Shown one piece after another: positions 1-10,645 of a DNA stretch of 64,000 bases. The DNA is from Odontocerum albicorne (lineage: Eukaryota; Arthropoda; Insecta; Trichoptera; Odontoceridae). The notes under the pieces are model-generated. The model was not told where the DNA came from and did no database searches. It worked only from the letters and a program-made list of their open reading frames with translations. Within the stretch, counting starts at the first letter, position 1; each line of letters begins with the position of its first letter. The position numbers and the translations under genes are program-made. The stretch spans positions 9,333,850 through 9,397,849 of the forward strand of contig OX463859.1 of the NCBI GenBank assembly GCA_949825065.1, in the 5' to 3' direction.

Positions 1-1
1 A

Positions 2-404
2 ATCTCATCTTTATCATTGGCTATAAATCTACTTCACATCAACCAGTCCTCGAAATAAGGACACCTAATTAGACAAACTCAACCTCTTTGTAATCCTTTA
101 ACGAGTCACTTCTTGTCAGTCTAGAATCAGTCAACGATAAGCACTTTTGTTTAATTCTAATCTTAGATGACGACTCTCTATTTCATCTTGAAGGATCTCA
201 TCTTCGTCGTTGACTATAAATCTGCTTCTCATCAACCAGTCTTCGAAATAAGAGCACCTAATTAGACAAACTCAACCTCTTTGTAATCCCTTAACGAGTC
301 ACTTCTTGTCAGTCTAGAATCGGTTCACGATAAGGAATTTTGTTTAATTCTAGTCCTAGATGACGACTCTCTATTTCAACTTGATTAAGGATCTCATCTT
401 CGTC
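2..404. repeat. Satellite, ~195-bp unit (window edge)
   Basis: Two near-complete units (about 2-194 and 195-390) and the start of a third (391-404) each begin with atctcatctt. They share landmarks such as acctaattagacaaactc and cgagtcacttcttgtcag. The units differ at scattered positions, so the array is not freshly amplified. It probably continues to the left of the window. No coding potential is seen. Confidence 0.85.
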
Positions 405-1310
405 ACTGGTTATCATTTTATCGTCTGCGAATCTTATATTGCAGATTTTACGACCGATGATTTATTATGTTTAAAATTTATAACGGTGTTCCTATGCTTT
501 CACAAACTTGTTCTATTGGCATTCGTCAGTGACACCATCAAAATTCCACATATGAGTTAACATAAGCCATCATCAATCCATCGTTCGGAAAGTCCTCATT
601 CCATTGTAACGACCTTGGTTTTGAGGGCGTCCACAAAGCAGGTGGGAGGACAGCTTGATGAATTACGTGGTGTCTAAATATGCGTTGACTGAAGCACGTG
701 TGCTGAAAATAGGGGTGTCTGAAGGAGCATTGTAAAGTCGGTCTATATATCAGATCGTTTTAGTCCCACACGAGATGAAATTATAAGCGCTACTTAATAA
801 ATTTAGATGAACTTAACTAATTGATTTCTTTACTCATCTCTCCCGACTCTGCAAGAGCAATTAAAATGTCTTCATGTACTTTTTGTTATACCGATTTATC
901 ATTTATGTTACATTTAGTGGGAATTTATTTTTAGGTTGCCCAGAAAATAGTTTTGTACGTTTCAAATAGATGTCGTTAAGACCACATTTTTTGTTGATAT
1001 CTTCATACGAAATGTGCTGAACGTTTAAACATTTTTATGAAAGGTAATAGTTTATCGCATTTTTGGTCATTGTTTACGTAAATTGCTTAAGCGATTTTTC
1101 AGTAGCATTTTGAAGACGGAACAATACTCGTATATGTAGTTTTTTCGATGCTTGATGCTTTTTTATTACCGTAAAAGAAAAAAATTCGACACAAACCAAA
1201 AAACATACGTGTCCAGTGTATTGTGACGATGCAGTAAGATGACGTCTGTCAAATGCGATTTAAAATAATCCGCAATGATTATACGTCACCCGTAGATGAT
1301 GTCCGCTCTT
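405..1310. other. No gene seen
   Basis: AT-rich DNA with only short open frames. No splice-bounded exon, RNA gene or recognisable transposon end is seen. One TACTCGTA octamer lies at 1125-1132. Confidence 0.5.
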
Positions 1311-1314
1311 TACG

Positions 1315-1495
1315 ACCAATTACTACTGATGACGAGCAAATCTAGGTTTTGATCGAGAATAACTAGCGTTCTACGTTAAAAAAATTGCCGAGATACTGAA
1401 AATATCGAAAACCGCCGTCCACGAGTATTTGATGCAATTTTGCGTTTGCATTGCACCTTAAAATACGAACTTACTTTTCGGACAAACTATAAGAA
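1315..1495 (+). pseudogene. Mariner-like transposase fragment (DNA-binding region)
   Basis: The plus strand reads VLIENN, then after a stop and small disruptions IAEILKISKTAVHEYL. This resembles the second helix-turn-helix of mariner transposases. A related fragment split in two lies at 34690-34749 and 35696-35830 and shares a 17-base match here (ggttttgatcgagaata). Several stops show it is dead. No catalytic region follows. The assignment rests on the short helix-turn-helix match alone. Confidence 0.45.
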
Positions 1496-1979
1496 TAAAA
1501 CAAATCCAGAACAAATAAGTTTTATTTTGTACTAAAATCGCAATAATGGATAAAAATCACCATCTGCAAGAACATCGCCATTTTGTTATTTCATTATGAA
1601 ACGGTGGTGTATAACGACAAAGCACTTGATATAATCTTTTTTCTATTAGTTAATTAATTGAAGATAACAGTACTAACGAATTTAATTGACTTGCTGAGTG
1701 GATAGCGGAAGCTTGAAAGGCCGAGGAAACAATATGAATTAAATAGTTGGCTAAAATCAAACGGAAAAAAACTTCGATTGTCAGGGATTGAAGCAAAATG
1801 ATCGATGTCCAACATTCCTAGTTTCTTGGATCCTGAACGCATAACTCTATTTTCAATTATTTTCCACTAATAAAAAAAAACTGATTTGTTCGAATATCAG
1901 TATTCGATAATGTGAGTAAAAAAAGGTAAGCCTTTTTTTACTATATAAGTAGAATTAACTATACATCATAAATATCCTC

Positions 1980-2054
1980 GAGTTTGCTTCCTGGCCCGCC
2001 GAGCCTAATTTTTTTACGATCTGACCCTTAACGAAAAAAGTTCGCCGACCCCTG
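1980..2054. mobile_element. hAT-like transposon right end
   Basis: The segment ends in ttcgccgacccctg, preceded by a ctggcccgcc block. This is typical of hAT terminal regions that start CAGGGGTCGGCGAA on the other strand. I could not find the matching left end, so the element is truncated or its start is unrecognised. Confidence 0.45.
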
Positions 2055-2770
2055 GTTTAAGCCATCGTTTCTAAACCTGTGGATTTGTTATGTCGGCAGA
2101 GGGTAAAGGTGGAAAATATGCATTCTTTTTCAGGTGACTTCTTTATAAAATTATGAAATATATATTTACGGGATAGCACGCCATAGTGACTTCGTTCCTG
2201 TCTTGTGCAAATATGCCTTAGGAATTTCAGCCTTGTGGACTTTTAATAAAACAAAAACTACCTTTTTCGCGCTCCACTTATCTCCAGGGACTGGGAACGT
2301 TTCCCGGAACATGTGAAGACAACGATGAAATATTTACTTTTATAAATCTCATGTAATACAGTATTTTATGGATCCTGTTGATAAGAGGTTGACCGCAAGG
2401 TTCACTTTATGGACAAAAGACAGGATAAGCGCCCATCACATAACATATCTCAACCGGTAAAATATCAGGGGAGTCGCGAAAATAGAAATAACGTAACATA
2501 CGTGTACAAAAAGAGAACATATTGTATGAGAAAAACGAACACATTTATTTAAAAAAAAAATATAGTCCTAACCCTAAATCATTGTTTACTATAATGGTTA
2601 CTTCTGTATATATAGTATGATATACTCGTATATGTATATTCTATAACAAAGCTAGTGGTAGTGTGTAGTAGGCAGCGTTAGTGACATTAAATAGTAAATA
2701 TCATTGCCTTGTAAGGTTTATCGTCTTTGTGCAAGTACAAAAATTATACGGCTATATGCTCATGCATCAT
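2055..2770. other. No gene seen
   Basis: AT-rich sequence with no supported gene. It includes a TACTCGTA octamer at 2623-2630. Confidence 0.5.
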
Positions 2771-2774
2771 TTTC

Positions 2775-3480
2775 TTAAATTTATTATTACACATGACAAG
2801 AAATATACATAATTTGCGAAAAAAACAACAGGTAATTTAATTTGGACATACAAATTTAATGGATCTGGGTTTGTTGCCTTTCATTTGTCGTATCCCCAGT
2901 AAACTAAGCTTTTGCCTTTATCTCGCTGAGGATATTTAGCATGAAAAAATTAATCGATACTTCTTGCCGATTTTTGATTACACAAAAACAAACACCCGTT
3001 GCACGTTCTCATCAACCTGACAAACAGTGACACTCAATTACAACTGGAAACATCATGCGAAAGTAAACTCCTTACACATCATCACTCTAGAAAGACCAAA
3101 AATATTCATCCCACAATATACCGCACACAATCATAAGAATAAAAATAAAAACAAAAAATACACAGAAACACAAATACAAAAACAACAAAAATTAAAACAA
3201 CAAGAAGAAACCCACACTCACGAGCCCACACAAATCTTTTCCACACGGCATTCATCCTGAAAGCCCAAGTACTCAAAATCCTGTCGCAATAACAACCACG
3301 CTCCAATCGACTGTCTAAATGGTTTTCCTACCTTTACCTTTATTGAATTCGGCACGCCATTGTGTGTGATGGGAGTCAAATAAGCATATAAAGTTTTTGC
3401 GGAGGTGTCGCGAACTTTTAATTTTATTTGTATTATCTTTTGGAAGGTCGCAAACCTGAAACGGTTGAGAAACAATGATA
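2775..3480 (-). mobile_element. Dispersed retroelement family retro-3, copy 1
   Basis: Minus-strand copy of a repeat also seen at 25425-26290 (minus), 50770-51115 (plus) and, as a short tail, 33690-33825 (plus). Each copy ends beside an AAAT-type tail, which points to a 5'-truncated non-LTR element. A minus frame at 3218-3496 (including AYLTPITHNGVPNSIKVKV) is also open in copy 2, but I do not recognise the protein. The two copies are so similar that the conserved frame proves little. Confidence 0.6.
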
Positions 3481-4039
3481 TAAGCAAACTCACCACGGCA
3501 ACAACCCCGAAAAATATTTTAATCTAATATAACGTCTAATTTGAAATACCACGTTTCACTTAATAATGCATGTCTTAGAATTGCATCTTGTATATTAAGG
3601 AAATGTTGCATTGAAAATGCTAATTGTTTATTTTTTTGGACATCCATCGCTGTTTATATACACGAACAAAATTCAACCTAAAAGAAAAATAACCAAGGAA
3701 CACTTGAGGCGTCGTTGTGTTTATTATTTTCATTGTTTGTCGTCACATCTTCTTCGTTCCACGATGACTGGTCATTCAGTTCCAATGTAAACAGACTTCG
3801 ATGGCAGTGGACTTAAAAGCTTTGCCGAATAACCCTAACAACCTGTTGGGTCTGTTCAGGGCCGACCTGTTCAATTGCGGGACTAGGGGTAATTTTTGGG
3901 CATGGAGCCTTAATCGCAAATATTAATTAAAGTCGATTTTTACCTGAACACAGAAATTATAAGATCGTCGAAGAAAGCTATATACATCATTTTTAATTTT
4001 TTTTTATTTAATTACAATGTGCTGTTTTGACAATTAAAA

Positions 4040-4240
4040 AAGTTACAAAAGTAATACTTAAATTAGAGTACGCATGAATATAAATACAACTTGTCATAAA
4101 AATTATAAACATTTACATGAGTCATATACAAAAATATCAGAAAGCAGTACGCACATGTGTTCAAACTTCCATACATATAATACAAACTTAAGCCAGATCA
4201 AGGCTGAGGTAATCCAAGGCCCTAACATACAAAATATAAA
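4040..4240 (-). repeat. Repeat X, copy 1
   Basis: Read on the minus strand, this matches the plus strand at 34840-35036 over about 200 bp. It begins agggcctt, has a gagcctt-type block, and ends in a region rich in gtaac/ttttgtaac. The class is unknown; a retroelement 3' end is possible. It lies inside the hAT at 3857-5030. Confidence 0.55.
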
Positions 4241-4491
4241 AAAATGAGAAATAAAATAAAAAATACGTACGTTTAATTAATAAATCAACTCCAATACACA
4301 AAGAAAATCAACGTAGATAGACACTTCAACATATTATATTTACTAAAAACGTATTATTTACTAAAAACTTCAGAAAAATAAAGTCAACGAAAAAAAAAAG
4401 AGAAAAATCAATGAGAGTTACGTAGTAGCGTCGGATTTATGATTTGAATAAACAAAAAAATATTGATTATGAATTTATATAAAATATATGC

Positions 4492-4765
4492 GTGATCGTG
4501 TAAGGAACACCACAATCCGAGAGGTCTGTGATGTCCAAGATGTGTCCAGATGGGGACGACAGCGTCGTCGATACTGGTACCAACATGTACAGAGAATGAA
4601 TTCCACAAGAATTCCATACATAGCTCTGCATGGGGTGCCGATGGACGGCGTCCACCAGGGAGACCCCCGAAACGATGGAGAGATAGCTGGAGCTCAGCAT
4701 CACAGGAGGACAATCCTACAGTAACAGACTCTTAAGTCTATAGAAAGTCTAAGAAGAAGAAGAAG
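4492..4765 (+). mobile_element. LINE-E 3' end, nested in hAT
   Basis: A 5'-truncated non-LTR retrotransposon. The plus strand encodes the familiar reverse transcriptase C-terminus (VRNTTIREVCDVQDVSRWGR, then WYQHVQRM). One frame shift later comes RRPPGRPPKRWRDSWSS. It ends in an (AAG)n tail at about 4751-4765. Flanks are a perfect 13-bp target duplication, ataaaatatatgc, at 4479-4491 and 4766-4778. It is therefore younger than the hAT that contains it. Confidence 0.85.
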
Positions 4766-5038
4766 ATAAAATATATGCACCTTTTGTTGATTGCGTAATC
4801 GTAATAATGTATGTTTAGCAGAAAAGACACGGCGCCAGCACATTTTAATGACACTCAAAAATCGTTCAGTATTTCAAAATGCACAAGCATCAGATGTCGC
4901 TTATTTGAAATAGACTGGGACTGAATGTATAGCTAAACTCGTTTGTTTATTTATGTTATGAGCGTGGAGCCTGGTTAAGCTCGAGGCTAGGTGCGATTCT
5001 ACTTTTTGAGCCTGCATCAGGCCGGCCCTGGATCTGTC

Positions 5039-6735
5039 ACGAACGGTGCCGGTGAATCAGCCACTGTTGTGGACGGTCGGTGAGATCACCGCATCTCGAA
5101 TAAAAACAGCGGATCGTGTTATTTTTTTTGCCACGCCGCGCTGTCGTCACAATAATCTCGCGACAACTTTGTGTTGTGTTACGGCGCAATTCCACCGAGG
5201 CAACACTGAACGAAATGAGGCATGCGACATGTTTCCTAGTGTTGCCTGTTCCTAGGTGTGCGACTATGTGGCACAAATTTTAACAATGTCGCATGCGCTT
5301 TGTCGTCAATTATTTGTAGCATGTGTCTTAGACAATTCCACGGCGGCAACGTCAGTTTGGTACATTATGTATTTACAAACAATCGAGGCGGCTGCATATT
5401 TGGTAATAGTTTTGAATCGTAGATGAAATGAAAGCCACGGTGTTGGAGAAGAGAATTATATGTTGGTAGTCAAGAAACTCAGAATGATGAAAAAGTGAAC
5501 GCAAATTCTTGATTTTTTTTACATCGATTACAGTGAAATCGTATTTACTCCCTAACTGCTTCAGTTTATCATTTTTTATCCTGTTATTTTTATTCAACAG
5601 GCATAGCGGTTGGAAGACCCGTTCTTGCGTATGTTATTGAGAACAGTTTTTGCCGGCGCAGTCTAGTGTAATATTTAGGAACATTTAAATTCTATGAGAG
5701 GTCGCGATGGCTTTCGGCTTCCAAAAAAACAAAATAATTTTTACTACAAAGATTTCAAAAATTTTAACGAAACCCGAACTTTTCGTTTTGTATTTGTCGT
5801 ACAAATCTCTTAACGGGTTTCGAACAGGAATTTAGAGAACCAAGGAAAACGTGGTAAAAATGGGGAATAATACTACATGATATATCGACTCTGTATCTGC
5901 GGTGAGAAATACTCCATGCGACGATTGCTGCAGTGCTCGACAAGTCCAGTGTCTTGAACTGAAGAACACTTGATTTGTAAAACGCCTTGTTCTGTCCATG
6001 TTGCGGAGTTCTCCGATAAAATGATCTTGACGCGATAAGAAAATTATGGACGAGCTTATTAAAACCCATCCACATTCCGATTAAAATCTAAATTTGCCTC
6101 AAATCTGTAATCCCTTTTTCTCCAAAAATACGACATATAGAAGGAAAAAAATGCATCGTGTTTTATAAGCGTCGATTTAAGTATTATAAAAAGATGTAAA
6201 TGTTAGTCGTCGGATGTAAACTAATAGATACAAGTTCAAATTTGTTTATAATTATTTTTTAATCTAAATTAAGAAACAAAATTAATACACGCACGTTTTT
6301 TTTGAAGATACCAAGAATATGTATTATTACCGCGGAGTAGCAAACAAAAGAATGGTGACTTTTGCATTTAGGGCGCACCTCGTCTCGCCCATCCGACATT
6401 ATTTCTGCGACATGGGAGAGCCATTGTCTTTGGTTTGGTACACGGTACTGGAATACCCAGTGACTGACATAAAATAAGTATCTTTCATTCGACAATGAGT
6501 GGGAAAATCCTCAAAAGTCCTCTCCTGAATATTCAGAGTTGCACAATGTCTTATTCAGAGTTGCACAATTTCACGAAATTTCTTTCAATCAAAGATTTAT
6601 AAGTGGTTTGGATCTGAAAAATGTACTGTAGCATTCCGGGATACTAGTTTGGAATTTATTTATTCAGTCAGCTATATAAAGAAACACTAATCTTAACGTT
6701 TTTCTCTAAAAATACAACACTTAGAAGAGAGAAAA
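5039..6735. other. No gene seen
   Basis: About 1.7 kb without a supported gene. 5040-5380 is GC-richer, with two related blocks, caattccaccgaggcaac near 5189 and caattccacggcggcaac near 5334. Their meaning is unknown; they may be remnants of an element. The rest is AT-rich. Confidence 0.45.
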
Positions 6736-6739
6736 AAAC

Positions 6740-7215
6740 GCTATCAACAAAAACAACATTGCATGTACAGAATCACGTTTTCCAAGCGTGAAACATACTC
6801 AAATATTGCAAATTCTTGTTTTAAACTTGCATTTGATTACGAAAAATTATTCCATGCAATGGAATGAAACGATCGATCATTAAAATAACTTAATGTTGAC
6901 ACTTCTTTCAATAGAGTTTCAACGAAACACAGATAAGTAAAAAGTGAACAATTTATTGAGTTAACAATTATTTACTTGAAAATTAAATATATTCGTATCA
7001 TATGATCCAGTATTTTACTTTAATATATGATATTATATGTAAAATATTACAACTCTTAAAAATACTGTTTTTTTTCAGAAATAAGATATGTTAACGTCAA
7101 AGTTAAGTTTAGTTTAATTAACTTATTTTTCTGTTAAATTAAATAACTTTTAAATTTTGAACTTGAGGAAGTTTACCCACTTCCAAAATAACGAGTCTAA
7201 TTAAAACCCGGTTCT
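6740..7215 (+). repeat. Long dispersed AT-rich repeat, copy 1
   Basis: The plus strand is homologous to the minus strand of 33010-33620. Matching blocks in order include gcatttgattacgaaaaa, a cattaaaataact block, aacaatttatt and taacttttaaattttgaac. Identity is moderate with small indels, so the pair is old. No terminal repeats or coding frame are seen, so the class is unknown. Confidence 0.7.
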
Positions 7216-7319
7216 TAGCTGATTTTATCCAACCTATGATCTGTTTTAATTCATAACTCCGGTTTATATCTTTTATTTTTTATTGAAATATGCTAATTTC
7301 TGCAACCTGTTAAACAAAA

Positions 7320-7640
7320 AAGGATGAAGAAGATCACGCCGAGATGGTTTGTACGTATGGAACGAGCGATGAAAAAAGACTAACAAAACAGATATAGAAA
7401 AAATACTAACAAAATGAAAGACCAAGGAAAGCGTGGATCAAGTGGATATTCTGAAATAAAGAATTGTAGAAAGTCAAAGAAATCGTAAAGTAGTATAAAG
7501 AGGTGTATGGATGTAGAAGAGGCTAGGGATGTGTGTCGAGATAGGAAAGTCCGGCGTTATGTCTTCTCTGCCCTATACCGACAGGGAAATGGTGTGATAC
7601 CATATGTACTGTAATATTAATATATACCCAAACCACATAG
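7320..7640 (+). mobile_element. LINE-A C-terminus and 3' UTR fragment
   Basis: Contains the LINE-A 3' landmarks in order: gatgaagaag, agactaacaaaac, gaccaaggaaag, atggatgtagaagaggct, gtgtgtcgagataggaaagt and ccgacagggaaatgg. In better copies the frame reads RPRKVWLDQVNDIL, then CMRRCMDVEEAK. This copy is broken by stops and indels. Confidence 0.75.
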
Positions 7641-8129
7641 ACTGCATTGCCGGTGCTGATGGTCTGGTCTGCCCAGTTATTGATCATCGACATCCCGGTT
7701 TTTTACGTCGTGGGCTCAATACTATTACTCCTAAGTAAATCAAAATTCTCTCTTCTGAGAAAATAGCGTTTTTAGTTTCGAGGTCCTTTTGTCCGGTAAC
7801 TCCTCTTTAATGATGAGGTATCGCGCTAATATGTTTTTATGAAACTAATAAAGGAGGTTTCAATAGATCGTAAGATGTAAGTTATATGAACTTCAGATAT
7901 CTACTTTAAGCATTCTTTTGTTTCCACTATTACGACTTACCTAATTATGATAATGCTAAATAACTCAGTTGAGAAATAATATTGTAAGATACCTATTTAT
8001 AGCATTGGAAAGTCCCTTCGATGAGCAATCCATTCATGTAAATAACTCAAAACCGCCAAATTTTGAATTACCTAGTTTTAGTATTGAGCACACGATATAT
8101 TACTTTCATATAATAGTACTTCTTTATTC
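7641..8129. other. No gene seen
   Basis: AT-rich spacer between LINE-A debris and the 29-bp satellite. No feature is supported. Confidence 0.5.
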
Positions 8130-9780
8130 CACCTGATATTTTCGTTGTTTATACTATACACCTGATATTTTCGTTCTTTATACTATACACCTGATCTTTT
8201 CGTTGTTTATACTATACACCTAATATTTTCGTTGTTTATAATATACACCTGATCTTTTCATTGTTTATACTATACACCTGATCTTTTCGTTGTTTATACT
8301 ATACACCTGATATTTTCGTTGTTTATACTATACACCTGATCTTTTCGTTGTTTATACTATACACCTGATCTTTTCGTTGTTTATACTATACACCTAATAT
8401 TTTCGTTGTTTATAATATACACCTGATCTTTTCATTGTTTATACTATACACCTGATCTTTTCGTTGTTTATACTATACACCTGATATTTTCGTTGTTTAT
8501 ACTATACACCTGATATTTTCGTTGTTTATACTATACACCTGATCTTTTCGTTGTTTATACTATACACCTGATCTTTTCGTTGTTTATACTATACACCTAA
8601 TATTTTCGTTGTTTATAATATACACCTGATCTTTTCATTGTTTATACTATACACCTGATCTTTTCGTTGTTTATACTATACACCTGATATTTTCGTTGTT
8701 TATACTATACACCTGATCTTTTCGTTGTTTATACTATACACCTGATCTTTTCGTTGTTTATACTATACACCTAATATTTTCGTTGTTTATAATATACACC
8801 TGATCTTTTCATTGTTTATACTATACACCTGATCTTTTCGTTGTTTATACTATACACCTGATATTTTCGTTGTTTATACTATACACCTGATATTTTCGTT
8901 GTTTATACTATACACCTGATCTTTTCGTTGTTTATACTATACACCTGATCTTTTCGTTGTTTATACTATACACCTAATATTTTCGTTGTTTATAATATAC
9001 ACCTGATCTTTTCATTGTTTATACTATACACCTGATCTTTTCGTTGTTTATACTATACACCTGATATTTTCGTTGTTTATACTATACACCTGATCTTTTC
9101 GTTGTTTATACTATACACCTGATCTTTTCGTTATTTATACTATACACCTAATATTTTCGTTGTTTATAATATACACCTGATCTTTTCATTGTTTATACTA
9201 TACACCTGATCTTTTCGTTGTTTATACTATACACCTGATATTTTCGTTGTTTATACTATACACCTGATCTTTTCGTTGTTTATACTATACACCTGATCTT
9301 TTCGTTGTTTATACTATACACCTGATCTTTTCGTTGTTTATACTATACACCTGATATTTTCGTTCTTTATACTATACACCTGATCTTTTCGTTGTTTATA
9401 CTATACACCTGATCTTTTCGTTGTTTTTACTATACACCTGATCTTTTCGTTGTTTATACTATATACTGATCTTTTCGTTGTTTATACTATACACCTGATA
9501 TTTTCGTTGTTTATACTATACACCTGATCTTTTCGTTGTTTATACTATACACCTGATCTTTTCGTTGTTTATACTATACACCTGATCTTTTCGTTGTTTA
9601 TACTATACACCTGATATTTTCGTTGTTTTTACTATACACCTGATCTTTTCGTTGTTTTTACTATATACTGATCTTTTCGTTGTTTATACTATACACCTGA
9701 TATTTTCGTTGTTTATACTATACACCTGATCTTTTCGTTGTTTATACTATACACCTGATCTTTTCGTTGTTTATATAATA
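8130..9780. repeat. 29-bp satellite with higher-order structure (~57 units)
   Basis: The unit has the form cacctgatNttttcgttgtt followed by tatactata. Four main variants occur: A (gatatt), B (gatctt), C (aatatt with ataata) and D (gatcttttcattg). They follow the order BBCDBA and BBCDBAA in alternation. Variant C lies at 8221, 8395, 8598, 8772, 8975 and 9149, giving spacings of 174, 203, 174, 203 and 174 bp, so a 377-bp (13-unit) super-repeat. The last third loses this order and carries shortened units near 9461 and 9663. Confidence 0.97.
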
Positions 9781-10259
9781 CTAGTCAACTATTAATATTC
9801 ACTATCCCGTATTTTGGAAGAAAGAAAAAAAACTGTGTATTGTCTTAATACTTTCTATTATTTTTATTAATATAACCCCGAGTTCAAAATACTCGTATAT
9901 ATTCGAAGTAGTCGAGTTCAAAATACTCGTACGAGGCTCTTTATATTGTATAAACATATCAGTAACATGAGCTCATGCAAAACTCGACACCTTTGAGCAG
10001 CGCATGCCACAGATTAGCCATAGTTCACGCTGATGCATGCACCGTGCTTGCATGCTGATTCAAAATTACCGCTTGCCTGTTGCTATATTGACGAAAACAG
10101 TCCAGCCGTTTAGTTTCAATACCCGCCTCATTTCAATACACGAACTCGTAAACTTCCCCACAATGTATTATATTTACAATATTTTCATATAGCTTTCATT
10201 TACAGGTTAAAGCAAATTGCATACAAAGCTTTAAAAGAAATACAAGTATGTGTATCTTA
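9781..10259. other. No gene seen; short local duplication
   Basis: A gagttcaaaatactcgta block occurs twice, at about 9880-9897 and 9914-9931. Each copy carries the TACTCGTA octamer. No gene is supported. Confidence 0.5.
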
Positions 10260-10645
10260 TTTCACATTGTCGTTGGTTGCCCTTGAGGCAGATTTCCTTT
10301 TTTTTCCTTTTCAAATATTGTATTGTAACGGAAATAAATTGGACATATTAGAGGCCCTAGAAATTTATAAGTCAGTACATCGATCCGAACATCTAGTAAA
10401 CAGTTATATCCCAAAAATCTATCCGCTCTTGGCCGAAATTGTCCCATGCCTCCCTTGCCCCTCAGTCCCCAACCGTTGAAGCGTGTATATCGGTACCAGT
10501 TCGAACAGCATTTAGTCTTGTTTGTGCTCCCCTGAAGATGAGGTGAAAGCCTCGAAACCGGTAGGGTTATACCGTTACAAAAAAGTGGAAAAACAGTGTT
10601 TAATAAAAATAAATTACAATAAAATAAATTGATTAGTCGAGCCCC
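10260..10645 (+). mobile_element. Penelope-like element 3' end with endonuclease C-terminus
   Basis: The plus frame at 10267-10479 includes GNKLDILEALEIYK, then LVNSYIPKI. It resembles the end of the GIY-YIG endonuclease domain of Penelope-like retroelements, where a GxKLxxLEALEI block precedes an LLN motif. Downstream, 10530-10600 holds ctgaagatgaggtgaaagcc, then cgaaaccggtagggttatac, and an A-rich tail. The same terminal segment forms the palindrome at 62941-63151. The catalytic GIY-YIG part and the reverse transcriptase are absent, so this is a 5'-truncated copy. Confidence 0.6.

Larger units (their letters stand above)
3857..5030. mobile_element. hAT-like DNA transposon, non-autonomous
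   Basis: Ends are inverted: cagggccgacctg on the left and, read on the other strand, cagggccggcctg on the right. Flanks are near-matching octamers, ggtctgtt (3849-3856) and gatctgtc (5031-5038), as expected for the 8-bp hAT target duplication. Subterminal DNA is GC-richer than the core. No transposase frame survives. The interior carries repeat X and a later LINE insertion (4492-4765). Removing the LINE leaves about 0.9 kb. Confidence 0.7.

Noticed and set aside
3027..3306. Overlapping 66-77-codon frames on both strands
   Set aside because: Parts of retro-3 in AT-rich DNA; the alternatives contradict each other and have no domain.
8130..9780. CRISPR array
   Set aside because: Units are contiguous variants of one 29-bp sequence with no unique spacers, in a eukaryotic genome.
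10530..10600. Hammerhead ribozyme in the Penelope-like terminus
   Set aside because: CTGAAGA and CGAAAC match the conserved core and a gagg/cctc stem II is possible. But an extra base separates the core from stem II, and stems I and III do not pair convincingly. Folding and a cleavage assay would decide.
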